From a bacterium (GTDB lineage Bacteria > SZUA-182 > SZUA-191 > JAJRXT01), in NCBI GenBank assembly GCA_024276125.1, contig JAJRXT010000150.1:1-60746 (forward strand): 60,746 nucleotides of DNA, in the 5' to 3' direction. The notes under the pieces are model-generated. The model did no database searches. It was not told where the DNA came from and saw only the letters and a program-made list of their open reading frames with translations. Both the position numbers and the translations under genes were made by a program. Every line of letters starts with the position of its first letter. The stretch's first letter is position 1. Below, one piece after another: positions 8,359 through 17,507 of the stretch.

Positions 8359-9429
8359 ATGTTCAAAAAATTGGATGAGGTAGAAAAAAAATATAATGAA
8401 ATAAGCGAGTTATTGGTAAAACCGGAAATAATCTCCGACCGGACAAAATACCAAAAATACACTAAGGCGCATGCGGAATTGTTTGATTTAGTTAAAGAAT
8501 ATCAAGAACATAAGAAAATAAATAAAAATATTGCAGAAACAAAACAAATGCTCCACGAAGCGGATAAAGAACCTGAATTAAAAGAATTAATTGAAGATGA
8601 ATTAGCGGATTTACACAGCCAGCAGGAAGAGCTTATAATTAAATTGAAAAAAATGCTCTTGCCAAAAGACCCTCTGGACGATAAAAATATTTTATTGGAA
8701 ATAAGAGCCGGTACCGGCGGGGAAGAAGCCGCTTTATTTGTCAGCGATCTTTTTCGTATGTATTCCAAGTATGCGGAATCTAAAAAATGGCGGATTGAGG
8801 TATTGAGTTCTCATCTTACCGGTGTTGGCGGACTAAAAGAAATTATTATCTTGATTGAGGGTAAGCAGGTATACAGCCGCTTAAAATATGAAAGCGGGGT
8901 TCACCGCGTGCAAAGGGTGCCTGTTACGGAATCATCCGGCCGTATTCATACTTCAGCCGTAACAGTGGCCGTTTTGCCTGAAGCAGAAGACGTAGAGGTT
9001 GACATGGACCCGAATGACTTAAAAATTGATGTATACCGTTCTCAAGGCCCCGGCGGACAGAGTGTAAATACGACAGATTCAGCGGTTAGAATCACTCACA
9101 AACCTACCGGCTTAGTGGTTACGTGTCAGGATGAAAAATCCCAGCATAAAAACAAGGCTAAAGCCTTAAAGATTTTAAAAGCCCGTCTGTTAGATAAATA
9201 TCAACAGGAACAGATGAAGGAAATTTCAGAAAAACGAAAGTCACAAGTAGGTTCAGGCGATCGCAGCGAACGTATCCGCACCTATAACTTTCCGCAAGGC
9301 AGGGTAAGCGATCACCGGATTAAACTTACATTGCACAAACTAACTTTAATTCTTGAAGGAGAGCTGGATATGGTAATAAGCCCGCTTATTACCCACTATC
9401 AGGCTGAGGCGCTAAAACATGTAGCCTAA
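8359..9429 (+). CDS. prfA: Peptide chain release factor 1
   Basis: Recognises UAA and UAG and triggers peptidyl-tRNA hydrolysis on the ribosome. Coiled N-terminal domain (1-100), stop-codon tripeptide PVT (188-190; E. coli has PAT) in [17 protein letters not shown], and the catalytic GGQ at 232-234 in GPGGQSVN, the glutamine normally methylated by PrmC encoded next door. Length 356 aa is normal. Strong GGGAGGAGGTG ribosome site. Relevant to the in-frame UAA codons in this window: nothing here suggests a defective RF1. Confidence 0.97.
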   Translation: MFKKLDEVEKKYNEISELLVKPEIISDRTKYQKYTKAHAELFDLVKEYQEHKKINKNIAETKQMLHEADKEPELKELIEDELADLHSQQEELIIKLKKMLLPKDPLDDKNILLEIRAGTGGEEAALFVSDLFRMYSKYAESKKWRIEVLSSHLTGVGGLKEIIILIEGKQVYSRLKYESGVHRVQRVPVTESSGRIHTSAVTVAVLPEAEDVEVDMDPNDLKIDVYRSQGPGGQSVNTTDSAVRITHKPTGLVVTCQDEKSQHKNKAKALKILKARLLDKYQQEQMKEISEKRKSQVGSGDRSERIRTYNFPQGRVSDHRIKLTLHKLTLILEGELDMVISPLITHYQAEALKHVA

Positions 9430-9450
9430 TACAATGTTCACTTGAAATGT

Positions 9451-9524
9451 TGTCATTCTGAGGCCGCAGGCCGAAGAATCTGCTCGCATACGCAGGTAGA
9501 CCCTTCACTCCGTTCAGGGTGACA
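9451..9524. repeat. Inverted-repeat element, family B copy 2
   Basis: TGTCATTCTGAGGCC..GAAGAATCTGC inverted as ..TTCACTCCGTTCAGGGTGACA. Between prfA and prmC, just after the prfA stop. Confidence 0.7.
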
Positions 9525-9530
9525 ATTTAT

Positions 9531-9556
9531 GTTTCGGGGCGTCCCGCCCCCGAAAC
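9531..9556. repeat. Palindromic hairpin, family C
   Basis: GTTTCGGGG..CCCCCGAAAC. Followed at about 9560-9633 by an AGGCAGGTTTTTAAACC / GGCCGACTTAAAAGTCGGC palindromic string of another repeat type. Confidence 0.55.
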
Positions 9557-9674
9557 ATAAATACGTAGAGGCAGGTTTTTAAACCCATCATTGCAATTCT
9601 AACAGGCCGACTTAAAAGTCGGCATCTACAAACATAGCAGCAATAGGCTGTAAAACTTATTTTAAATCAACACA

Positions 9675-10553
9675 ATGCAAGATAAATGGACAATTTTAAA
9701 TACCATAAAATGGACTAGCAAATATTTTACGCAATACGGTATTAATACCCCGAGACTTGATGCAGAATTATTACTGGCGCATACGCTGAAAACAGAACGC
9801 ACCCAGCTTTATGTAAGATTCGATCAGCCCTTGCAAAAATATGAATTAGCCGATTTTAAAAAACTTATTTTAAGACGCATAAAACGCGAGCCTGTAGCTT
9901 ATATTTTAGGTAAAAAGGAATTTTGGTCGCTGGATTTTAAAGTAAATCCATATACGCTAATTCCCAGGCCGGAAACTGAGCTTTTGGTGCAAAAGATTAT
10001 AGACCTGTACAACACTAAAAGCAAAAACCAACAAATAATTTTGGATATATGTACGGGTTGTGGTAACATAGCTATTAGCTTGGCGTCAGAACTAAAGCAC
10101 GTTAAAATATTAGGCAGTGATATATCGGAATGGGCGATAAAAACAGCGCAAGCCAATGCCGAGTTGCATGAAGTAGACGAAATTATAAATTTTCATAAGG
10201 GTGATTTATTTGATGCTTTTCGGGGAATTAGTTTAACCGGTAAAGTTGATTTTATCGTTTCTAACCCGCCTTATATACCAACAGCACAATTAAAAACTTT
10301 GGCGCCAGAGATAGGCTTTGAACCGATTACGGCGCTGGACGGCGGGCAGACGGGCGCTTGCCTGCAAGAACGTATTATAGACGGCGCATTGAATTTGCTT
10401 ACCCCGGGCGGCTGTTTGGTTATGGAAACCGGAATTGATCAGGTTGAACATATAATGTCAATAGGCAAAGACAATCCTTTATGGAAAAAGTTTAGCATTA
10501 TACCGGATTACAGCGGACTGCCCAGGGTTGTATTAGCGAAAAAAGCGATATAA
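9675..10553 (+). CDS. prmC: Release factor glutamine methyltransferase
   Basis: N5-glutamine methyltransferase that methylates the GGQ glutamine of release factors using S-adenosylmethionine. Helical N-terminal substrate domain (1-75), SAM-binding DICTGCGN (124-131), acidic D149 at the end of the next strand, and the diagnostic NPPY at 197-200 (SNPPYIP). 292 aa is normal. Follows prfA, its substrate gene; the 245-base gap is filled by repeats. Weak ribosome site. Confidence 0.95.
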   Translation: MQDKWTILNTIKWTSKYFTQYGINTPRLDAELLLAHTLKTERTQLYVRFDQPLQKYELADFKKLILRRIKREPVAYILGKKEFWSLDFKVNPYTLIPRPETELLVQKIIDLYNTKSKNQQIILDICTGCGNIAISLASELKHVKILGSDISEWAIKTAQANAELHEVDEIINFHKGDLFDAFRGISLTGKVDFIVSNPPYIPTAQLKTLAPEIGFEPITALDGGQTGACLQERIIDGALNLLTPGGCLVMETGIDQVEHIMSIGKDNPLWKKFSIIPDYSGLPRVVLAKKAI

Positions 10554-10607
10554 TACAGCCTGTGATAAACCTGTGGGATCGTATGTTTCTATAATAGGTT
10601 TTAAGTT

Positions 10608-10688
10608 TGTCATTCTGACGCGAAGCGAAGAATCTACCAGCATATCCAAGCAGATTCTTCACTCCATTCCATTGCGTTCAGAATGACA
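10608..10688. repeat. Inverted-repeat element, family B copy 3
   Basis: TGTCATTCTGACG..GAAGAATCTACC..CAGATTCTTCACTCC..TCAGAATGACA. Sits in the gap prmC to the VOC gene. Confidence 0.7.
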
Positions 10689-10758
10689 ACTATGTAAAAA
10701 CAAATTTTCCCCAAAATGAACCTATAGGCAGCAACTTGAGTTAAATAAGGTAAAAATT

Positions 10759-11169
10759 ATGCTAAAGAATATAACGCCAAATCTTATGGTCAAAGATGTC
10801 AATAAATCCGTAGAATTCTATCGGAATATATTGGGGTTTGAATTTATAATGGGAGCGCCTGAAGATTCCAGAGATATTATAACAACTTTTCAAGGTGGTC
10901 TGAGGCTTGTCCATGCTCTGGTTAAGTGTGGCAATGTTGAATTTATGTTCCACAAGACTCTGGATGAGGAATTCCCTGAATTTAAGGGGAAAGATATAAA
11001 CGCAACAATGACCCTATATATTGTTGTTGAAAATATAGAAAATTTTTACAACGATGTTACGTCAAAAGCCCTGATATTAAAAAAACTCAATGCACAATGG
11101 TATGGCATGAAGGAGTTTTATATTAAGGACCCTGACGGATATATTCTGGGTTTTGCGGAAAAAGCATGA
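10759..11169 (+). CDS. VOC (glyoxalase/bleomycin-resistance) family protein
   Basis: 136 aa with paired beta-alpha-beta-beta-beta modules: an N-terminal half beginning ITPNLMVKDVNKSVEFYRNILGF and a C-terminal half ending FYIKDPDGYILGFAE, both diagnostic of the vicinal oxygen chelate fold. Such proteins are metal-dependent lyases, dioxygenases or drug-binding proteins. The sequence does not reveal the substrate. Start supported by AAGG at 10748-10751, seven bases before the ATG. Isolated between two family-B repeats, so it is probably transcribed alone. Confidence 0.85.
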   Translation: MLKNITPNLMVKDVNKSVEFYRNILGFEFIMGAPEDSRDIITTFQGGLRLVHALVKCGNVEFMFHKTLDEEFPEFKGKDINATMTLYIVVENIENFYNDVTSKALILKKLNAQWYGMKEFYIKDPDGYILGFAEKA

Positions 11170-11224
11170 TTGTTTTGTAAGCTAACAACTCCCTATGGAG
11201 GCAATGCTGTTAACTTAAGGTAGC

Positions 11225-11309
11225 TGTCATTCTGAATGAAGCGAAGCGGAATGAAGAATCTGTTTACATATACAAGTAGATTCTTCGGCCTTCGGCCTCA
11301 GAATGACAG
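11225..11309. repeat. Inverted-repeat element, family B copy 4
   Basis: TGTCATTCTGAATGAAGCG..GAAGAATCTG and mirrored GATTCTTCGG..CTCAGAATGACA. Between the VOC gene and murA. Confidence 0.7.
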
Positions 11310-11398
11310 GCTAAGAAAGATTTTCTACAAAAACAAACAACCTAGTCTCTTAGGTCAACAGCATTGCCCTATGGAGGGTAGTAAATAAGGATAATTAA

Positions 11399-12652
11399 TT
11401 GGATCAAATACGTATTTGCGGCGGTAAAAAATTAAACGGTAAGGTAAAAATCAGCGGAGCTAAAAATGCCGCTCTGCCGATTCTAACCGCCAGCCTGCTT
11501 GCTCACTGGGAATGCAGTTTTTCAAACATTCCGAATGTACGCGATGTAACTACTGTATTGCATCTGCTTTCCGATTTGGGCGCTAAAGTAGATTTGCTTG
11601 AAAATAACAGCGTAAAATTGGACAGCTCTCATGTTTGCGGCTATGAAGCGGCATACGATCTGGTGCGTACTATGCGGGCTTCTATCCTCGTTTTGGGGCC
11701 ATTACTGGCCAGATTCGGCAGAGCCAGAGTATCGCTGCCCGGAGGTTGCGCTATCGGATTGCGTCCGGTTAATTTGCATCTTAATGGGTTGAGGAAATTA
11801 GGCGCTAAAATAGAATTGCATAATGGTTATATTGACGCACGCGCTGATAAACTTAAGGGATGCAATATATTATTAGAAACACCGACAGTAACCGGTACTG
11901 AAAATTTAATGATGGCAGCCTGTTTGGCACAAGGCGAAACAATTATTAAAAATACAGCCTGTGAACCGGAAATCCTGGATTTGGCCTGCGTATTAAATAA
12001 AATGGGCGCCAAAATACAGGGCGCCGGCACTGACTGCATCCGCATACAGGGAGTAGACGGCCTATCAGGCGCTAAATACAGTATTATGCCCGATCGCGTA
12101 GAAGCCGGTACCTTTATGGTTGCCGCCGCCGTAACCGGCAGCCAGATTCAGATTGATGATTGTTGCCCTGAACATTTAACTACTGTAATGGATAAACTGC
12201 GTGAAGCCGGCGTGGAATTTGAAGAAAAAAACGATAAAATAACCGTATCGGCTGAAAAAGATTTGCGCGCTATAGATATAAAAACAGCCCCTTATCCAAG
12301 TTTCCCTACTGATATGCAGGCTCAATTTATGTCATTAATGTCCCTTGCCCAAGGTACCAGCATGGTAATAGAGACGGTATTTGAAAATAGATTTATGCAC
12401 GTATTGGAATTAATCAGAATGGGAGCGGATATTAAAATAGAAGGACATACCGCTATGATAAAGGGAGTATCGCGTTTAAGCGGAGCGCCGGTTATGGCCA
12501 CAGACCTTCGCGCCAGCGCATCTTTAGTGCTGGCCGGATTAGCAGCTGAAGGCGAAACGCTAATTTCCAGAATATACCACTTAGACCGAGGCTATGAGTC
12601 TATAGAACAAAAATTGGCGTCACTAGGAGCAGAGATTAAGAGGCTAAAATGA
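11399..12652 (+). CDS. murA: UDP-N-acetylglucosamine 1-carboxyvinyltransferase
   Basis: First committed step of peptidoglycan synthesis: transfers enolpyruvate from PEP to UDP-GlcNAc in the cytosol. Lys22 in SGAKNAALP, the PEP-attacking cysteine C117 in LPGGCAIGLRP (the fosfomycin target, here Cys rather than Asp), and repeated inside-out alpha/beta domains. 417 aa is normal. Start is TTG at 11399, with AAGGAT eight bases upstream; the family begins just there. Overlaps hisD by four bases (ATGA), so the two are translationally coupled. Confidence 0.96.
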   Translation: MDQIRICGGKKLNGKVKISGAKNAALPILTASLLAHWECSFSNIPNVRDVTTVLHLLSDLGAKVDLLENNSVKLDSSHVCGYEAAYDLVRTMRASILVLGPLLARFGRARVSLPGGCAIGLRPVNLHLNGLRKLGAKIELHNGYIDARADKLKGCNILLETPTVTGTENLMMAACLAQGETIIKNTACEPEILDLACVLNKMGAKIQGAGTDCIRIQGVDGLSGAKYSIMPDRVEAGTFMVAAAVTGSQIQIDDCCPEHLTTVMDKLREAGVEFEEKNDKITVSAEKDLRAIDIKTAPYPSFPTDMQAQFMSLMSLAQGTSMVIETVFENRFMHVLELIRMGADIKIEGHTAMIKGVSRLSGAPVMATDLRASASLVLAGLAAEGETLISRIYHLDRGYESIEQKLASLGAEIKRLK

Positions 12653-13941
12653 AAATACTAAACTCCAAAAAGCCTGATTTTAAAGAAAGATTAGAGAGGA
12701 TATTAAAATCCGATAATATCATTAACCCCGAAATCAATGATACCGTAAACCAAATTATTAAACGCGTTGCGCAAGACGGAGATGATGCTTTAATTGAACT
12801 GGCAAAAGAATTGGACGCAGCCAGAATATCTTTAGAAACCTTGAAGGTATGTCAGGAAGAAATAGACGACGCATATAGACAAATTGATTTAGAACAGGTA
12901 GAGCATTTAAGAGAGGCTGCATCGAGAATTACGGCATTTCACCGTGAGCAGAAGCGTTCATCATGGTTTATCTCAGAGGAACCCGGAATTATGCTGGGGC
13001 AATTGATACGTCCGATACAGCGCGCGGGGGTTTATGTACCGGGAGGTAAGGCCAATTATCCCTCTTCGGTTTTAATGAATGTTATTCCGGCCAAAGTAGC
13101 CGGAGTGGAAGAAATAATAATATGCTCGCCACCGCGCAAAGACGGCAGTATTGACCCTAGTATTTTGGTAGCCGCAGACATTACCGGCGTAGGGAATATA
13201 TATAAGGCAGGCGGCGCCCAAGCTATAGCCGCTATGGCGCATGGAACCCAAATTGTTCCCAAAGTGGATAAAATAGTAGGTCCTGGAAATATTTACGTTA
13301 CTGTCGCCAAAAAGCAGTTATTTGGACTGGTAGGCATAGATATGCTGGCCGGTCCCAGTGAAATACTTATAATAGCGGATGACAGCGCCAAGGCAGATTA
13401 TATAGCGGCTGACCTATTATCTCAAGCCGAACACGACGAGCTTTCGCGCTCAATACTTATTACAGCATCCAGGCAATTAGCTTATCAGGTGGAGCAAGCC
13501 TTAGATAAGCAGCTTAAAGCCTTGGACCGCAGAGATATTGCCAAACGGGCAATAGGCGATAACGGGGCTATCATTTTGGTTACGGATTTGGACATGGCAT
13601 TTGAATTGGCCAACTTAATCGCCCCTGAACACTTGGAATTGGCAATAGACGATCCAGTCGCATTATTGCATAAGGTAAAAAATGCCGGCGCTGTATTTTT
13701 AGGACACTATACTCCTGAAGCGCTGGGCGATTATGTGGCCGGCCCCAACCATGTATTGCCGACGGCAGGCTGTGCGCGCTTCAGCTCTCCTTTAGGCGTA
13801 TACGATTTTATCAAACGCACCTCAGTAGTATATTATAACAAGCAAGCCCTAAAAAAACACGGGGAGACAGCTATAAGCCTCGCCAACCTAGAAAGACTAA
13901 ACGCCCACGCCGCCGCAGTTAAGGTAAGGTTGAAGGACTGA
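12649..13941 (+). CDS. hisD: Histidinol dehydrogenase
   Basis: Zinc- and NAD-dependent last two steps of histidine synthesis (histidinol to histidine). Seen: GPGNIYVTVAKK, GPSEILIIAD, the zinc/substrate stretch SQAEHDELS, and the C-terminal GPNHVLPTAGCARFSSPLGVYDFIKRTS. 430 aa is normal. Starts inside the murA stop (ATGA). No other his genes are in the window, so this is an isolated his gene attached to murA. Confidence 0.96.
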   Translation: MKILNSKKPDFKERLERILKSDNIINPEINDTVNQIIKRVAQDGDDALIELAKELDAARISLETLKVCQEEIDDAYRQIDLEQVEHLREAASRITAFHREQKRSSWFISEEPGIMLGQLIRPIQRAGVYVPGGKANYPSSVLMNVIPAKVAGVEEIIICSPPRKDGSIDPSILVAADITGVGNIYKAGGAQAIAAMAHGTQIVPKVDKIVGPGNIYVTVAKKQLFGLVGIDMLAGPSEILIIADDSAKADYIAADLLSQAEHDELSRSILITASRQLAYQVEQALDKQLKALDRRDIAKRAIGDNGAIILVTDLDMAFELANLIAPEHLELAIDDPVALLHKVKNAGAVFLGHYTPEALGDYVAGPNHVLPTAGCARFSSPLGVYDFIKRTSVVYYNKQALKKHGETAISLANLERLNAHAAAVKVRLKD

Positions 13942-13965
13942 AGAAATGTTACAAGGAAGTTTAAA

Positions 13966-14823
13966 ATGATCATATCCAAACTTAGTTATTCTGAAAACAT
14001 AGGAACACCGCAAGAATGGTTACTGAATGACTTGCATTTAGGTAAAATTAATTTATTGGTTGGTAAAAATGCTGTGGGTAAAAGCCGCACACTGAATATA
14101 ATCGGTAATTTAGCAAAAACGATGACTGGTAAATTCAGTAGATTACCTGATGGAAATTGGGATATTACATTTGAGAAAAACAACAAAAAATATATTTACA
14201 AGCTAAAAATTTCCAATAATAATGTAGAGGAAGAAGAACTTTCACTAAATGAAAAAAAATTAATAATTAGGAACAAAAAAGAAAAACGTATTAATTTTTC
14301 TCAAGAAAACAAACTAAGGGATTTTCATCCCCCTGAAAATAAGTTAACTGTTCAAGTTAGAAGGGATCAAAAAGAACACCCTTTTTTAGATGATTTAAGT
14401 GAATGGGCTGAAAATTTACATCATTTTACTTTTAGTGGAGCGCGTGTTAATGACCTTACAATCGTCGGCAATATAGAGCAAATTCAAGACAAAAATTTCC
14501 CATTAAGTCTAAATATCGTTCCATTAATCTTAAGGGATGCCCTTGAACAAAAAAACATTAAAAAAGAAATTATAAAAGATTTTAATCTAATCGGTTATGA
14601 AATTAAAAATGTATATGTTGGCAACCTAGAACCAGGATTTCCACCTAATGTCTTATGTCTGGTAATACAAGAAAAAGATTTGAATTGCCCTACGTTGCAG
14701 ACAAGTATGTACCCTGGAATGTTTCGAGCATTTTCTCTTATTGTAATCATAAATTATGTCATTTCACTTGATAAAAAATGCACAATTCTAATAGATGATA
14801 TAGGTGAGGGTTTGGACTACTAA
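13966..14823 (+). CDS. AAA/OLD-like ATPase, N-terminal part (ends at in-frame TAA)
   Basis: 285 codons of an SMC/ABC-like AAA family ATPase: Walker A GKNAVGKS (33-40) and Walker B CTILIDDIGEGLDY (272-285). Translation stops at TAA 14821-14823, immediately after GLDY, where related ATPases usually continue with an acidic residue and RS. The next codons, still in frame, read RSSNLTKLLINKIGQ.., the expected continuation. AAGGAAG ribosome site. The base composition is markedly more AT-rich than murA/hisD before it, suggesting acquisition. Paired with a TOPRIM-like gene, this resembles two-gene anti-phage modules (OLD, PARIS or AbiL type); the function is inferred from that architecture only. Confidence 0.75.
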   Translation: MIISKLSYSENIGTPQEWLLNDLHLGKINLLVGKNAVGKSRTLNIIGNLAKTMTGKFSRLPDGNWDITFEKNNKKYIYKLKISNNNVEEEELSLNEKKLIIRNKKEKRINFSQENKLRDFHPPENKLTVQVRRDQKEHPFLDDLSEWAENLHHFTFSGARVNDLTIVGNIEQIQDKNFPLSLNIVPLILRDALEQKNIKKEIIKDFNLIGYEIKNVYVGNLEPGFPPNVLCLVIQEKDLNCPTLQTSMYPGMFRAFSLIVIINYVISLDKKCTILIDDIGEGLDY

Positions 14824-15081
14824 CGTTCTTCAAATTTGACAAAGCTATTAATCAATAAAATAGGACAGACTAATATACAGTTAGTAATAACTACAAATGA
14901 TCGTTTTTTAATGAATGCAATAGACATACGCTATTGGAATATTTTAACCAGAAACAAACATACTGTAAAATCAATTAATTATTATAACAATAAAAAAGTC
15001 TTTGATGAGTTTAAATTTACAGGTTTAAATAATTTTGATTTTTTTGCTAGTAGTTTTTATAAAGAAAACTCTTTAATTTAA
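14824..15081 (+). CDS. AAA/OLD-like ATPase, C-terminal part
   Basis: Same frame as the preceding part. It supplies the helix after Walker B and the loop QLVITTNDRFLMNAI (the switch region of ABC/AAA ATPases), then a short C-terminal beta stretch; ends TAA 15079-15081. Without it the ATPase lacks its switch region, so the gene is either dead or needs readthrough of the internal UAA. An ATG at 14836 might allow separate translation, but no Shine-Dalgarno site is evident. Confidence 0.6.
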   Translation, partial: RSSNLTKLLINKIGQTNIQLVITTNDRFLMNAIDIRYWNILTRNKHTVKSINYYNNKKVFDEFKFTGLNNFDFFASSFYKENSLI

Positions 15082-15097
15082 AAATATTATATTGGGA

Positions 15098-15268
15098 ATG
15101 ACTAAAATAGCTATTTTTGTAGAAGGACAAACCGAACAAATATTCTTTGAAAAAATCATTTGCGAATATTGCGGTTATCACAATGTAAAGATAGATAAAA
15201 TAACATCCAGAGGGCAAAACACTTTTATTATTATAGCAAATAAAATAGAGCAACAAGGAATTCATTAA
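15098..15268 (+). CDS. TOPRIM-like protein, N-terminal part (ends at in-frame TAA)
   Basis: Begins MTKIAIFVEGQTEQIFFEKII; the FVEGQTE motif is the glutamate-bearing first motif of TOPRIM-like nucleases found as partners of AAA ATPases (DUF4276, RloB or AbiLii-like families). Starts 16 bases after the ATPase gene. An in-frame TAA at codon 57 (15266-15268) interrupts it, and homology continues in the same frame (YYFLLVDVGND). I cannot assign it to one named family. Confidence 0.6.
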   Translation: MTKIAIFVEGQTEQIFFEKIICEYCGYHNVKIDKITSRGQNTFIIIANKIEQQGIH

Positions 15269-15796
15269 TATTATTTTTTATTGGTTGATGTAGGTAATGA
15301 CGAAAAAGGAGTCAGTGTAATTAAAGAAAATGCCGATAATATGTTAAATAAGCATGGCTATAAAGAAATTTGGGGCATCCGAGATTTCTTTCCTGAAAAG
15401 ATAGAAAATAAAGTAAAAATGATTACCGCAATAAATCGAGTAATCAACAATTCCCAAAGAATTTCAGTAATTTTGGTTATTATGGAAATTGAGGCATGGT
15501 TTTTAGCAGATTATAATATATTCTCAAAAATAAATAAGAAATTAACACCCGACTATATTAAAGAAAAAATAGGTATTGATCTTATTAATGATGATCCGGA
15601 AGTAAAATATAATCATCCCTCAGTAGTTATTAATAATATTTTAAAATTAGCCGATCAAAAATATACAAAAAACAAAGGCCAGATACATAAAATAGTAAAT
15701 TCAATTGATTATGATTTTTTATGTCTTGATGTTAAACAAACATCAAAAATAAAGGCTTTCTTTTTATTCTTGAAAAAACTTCATGCGGTTCTTTGA
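15269..15796 (+). CDS. TOPRIM-like protein, C-terminal part
   Basis: In-frame continuation: YYFLLVDVGNDEKGVSVIKENADNM carries the acidic VDVGND strand end expected as the second TOPRIM metal site, followed by VILVIMEIEAWFLADY, a conserved block in DUF4276-like proteins, and a Lys-rich tail; stop TGA. The whole protein would be 232 codons. Together with the ATPase it forms one transcription unit after hisD, probably a laterally acquired defence cassette in decay or with recoded stops. Confidence 0.6.
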   Translation, partial: YYFLLVDVGNDEKGVSVIKENADNMLNKHGYKEIWGIRDFFPEKIENKVKMITAINRVINNSQRISVILVIMEIEAWFLADYNIFSKINKKLTPDYIKEKIGIDLINDDPEVKYNHPSVVINNILKLADQKYTKNKGQIHKIVNSIDYDFLCLDVKQTSKIKAFFLFLKKLHAVL

Positions 15797-15894
15797 ATAA
15801 CAAGAAATTATTGTACAAATTTCTTTTAAACTAATAAGACTGAAGAACTTTTTTTAAAGACCATTATTCCAAGTCGTAAGGCTGCCAAGAAATA

Positions 15895-16020
15895 CTTAGA
15901 GGCTGTGTCGCAACTACTTTTCGGGTGGGATTTGCACCGTATGTTGTACGTCAAGCCTTGCATCTCTACCGCCTGTAGACGTAAAAATTGGACAAAGGTA
16001 ATTGCGACACAGCCTCTAAG
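15895..16020. mobile_element. 126-bp terminal-inverted-repeat element (family D, GAGGCTGTGTCGCAA)
   Basis: Perfect 19-bp ends CTTAGAGGCTGTGTCGCAA (15895-15913) and its complement (16002-16020). TA-type flanks fit a Tc1/IS630-like MITE. Further copies at 44419-44559 and about 59059-59230. It sits inside the 5' end of the antitoxin gene and supplies its present start. Confidence 0.7.
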
Positions 16021-16275
16021 CGGGAGAAGAAAATAAAGTCTGAATTAAGTCCGCAGGAAAAGGATATAATTGAGTCTTTTGAGCAAGGTGAATGGGAATC
16101 TATTGCCGGAGCAAAGGCTGAAATCCAACGCTATCAACAATATGCTAAGGTGACTTTCAAGACGGATAGGCGCGTAAATATTCATATCTCTAAAAAAGAT
16201 ATTGAGATAATTCGAAAAAAAGCAATTGAAGAAGGCATTGCCTTATCAGACACTAATATCAAATATTATTCATAA
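15988..16275 (+). CDS. CopG/BrnA-like antitoxin, disrupted at both ends
   Basis: The conserved core SPQEKDIIESFEQGEWESI..AEIQRYQQYAKVTFKTDRRVNIHISKKDIEIIRKKAIEEGI is the ribbon-helix-helix antitoxin type that normally ends in PYQTLI..I.HKYV. Here one extra base at about 16240 shifts the frame and gives ALSDTNIKYYS. In the other frame PYQTLISNIIHKYVSG follows, to a stop at 16306. The N-terminal residues MDKGNCDTAS and the TTG start lie in the inserted 126-bp element. No partner toxin is visible; a short frame before the element (TEELFLKTIIPSRKAAKKYL) may be what remains of the displaced 5' part or neighbour. Confidence 0.6.
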   Translation: MDKGNCDTASKREKKIKSELSPQEKDIIESFEQGEWESIAGAKAEIQRYQQYAKVTFKTDRRVNIHISKKDIEIIRKKAIEEGIALSDTNIKYYS

Positions 16276-16418
16276 ATATGTTTCGGGACACCTAGTAGAA
16301 AAATAGTTTGGGGTTACGTAAAACAATTGCTTAACTCTCCAACCATTAGGTGAATTTGTTGTAAGCAACAAACTTATATGCTCAATCAGAAATTAATTTT
16401 AATATAATGGAGCCATTT

Positions 16419-17483
16419 ATGAAGGGACTTATTTTAAGCGGGGGACGGGGAACGCGTCTTAGGCCGCTTACACATACCAGCGCTAAACAATTGGTACCTA
16501 TTGCCAATAAACCCATTTTATTCTACGGTATAGAGTCGCTGGCTCAAGCCGGTATCAAAGAAATCGGTATTATTGTGGGCGATACCAAAAAAGAGATTAT
16601 GGCGGCGGTTGGCGATGGCTCAAAATGGGGAGTAAAGGTAACCTATATTGAGCAGGATGAACCGCTGGGATTAGCGCATGCTGTGCTTACTGCCGAGGAT
16701 TTTATTAAAGACAGCTCATTTGTAATGTATTTAGGGGACAATTTAATAACATCAGGAGTCACTGAATTTGTAGCTGAGTTTGAAAAATATAAACCAAATG
16801 CACAATTGTTATTGGCGCAAGTTGACAAACCCGAACAATTCGGGGTAGCGGTATTAAAGGACGGAAAAGTTGTAAAACTAGTTGAAAAGCCCAAAACGCA
16901 TATCAGTAATTTTGCCTTAGTCGGGGTATATATGTTTGATCATAATATATTCAAAGCGGCTAAAGCCATAAAACCATCTTGGCGCAATGAGCTTGAAATT
17001 ACCGATGCAATTCAGTATTTAGTTGATCACAACTATAAAGTACGCTCACATATTATTGACGGCTGGTGGAAGGATACCGGAAAATTAGAGGATATGCTGG
17101 AGGCCAACCGCATTATTTTAGACAAAATAGAGCGCAGAGTAGACGGCTTTATAGACAGCGAGTCCAAAATCGAAGGTCGCGTGGTAATTGAGCAGGGAGC
17201 GGAAATTATAAACAGCCTGATTCGCGGACCGGCGATAATCGGAGCGCGGGCTAAAATCATAAACTCATGTATAGGTCCGTTTACCTCAATAAATTATGAG
17301 GTGACAATTAAAGATAGCGAATTGGAACATAGTATTATATTGGAAAACAGCTCTATCATACAAATTGGCAGTAAGATAGTAGACAGCCTGGTGGGTAAAA
17401 ATGTACAGATTAACCGATCCTTACTACGCCCTTCGGCTTACCGCTTTATGCTGGGAGATAACAGCCAAGTAGGGATTTTATAA
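16419..17483 (+). CDS. Glucose-1-phosphate thymidylyltransferase (long form)
   Basis: Makes dTDP-glucose from dTTP and glucose-1-phosphate, entry point to dTDP-sugars for cell-surface glycans. N-terminal nucleotidyltransferase signature LSGGRGTRLRPLT (near residue 5) and an AKQLVPIANKPI block, then YLGDN (metal site) and EKPK. From about 240 on, a left-handed beta-helix of hexapeptide-like repeats (VIEQGAEIINSLIRGPAIIGARAK..). 354 aa matches long RmlA proteins. ATG 16419 is chosen because GGAG lies seven bases upstream; an ATG 12 bases earlier lacks one. Convergent with hpt; no rmlBCD nearby. Confidence 0.9.
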   Translation: MKGLILSGGRGTRLRPLTHTSAKQLVPIANKPILFYGIESLAQAGIKEIGIIVGDTKKEIMAAVGDGSKWGVKVTYIEQDEPLGLAHAVLTAEDFIKDSSFVMYLGDNLITSGVTEFVAEFEKYKPNAQLLLAQVDKPEQFGVAVLKDGKVVKLVEKPKTHISNFALVGVYMFDHNIFKAAKAIKPSWRNELEITDAIQYLVDHNYKVRSHIIDGWWKDTGKLEDMLEANRIILDKIERRVDGFIDSESKIEGRVVIEQGAEIINSLIRGPAIIGARAKIINSCIGPFTSINYEVTIKDSELEHSIILENSSIIQIGSKIVDSLVGKNVQINRSLLRPSAYRFMLGDNSQVGIL

Positions 17484-17507
17484 TACCTTAGCCCAAACAA
17501 TCCCAAA

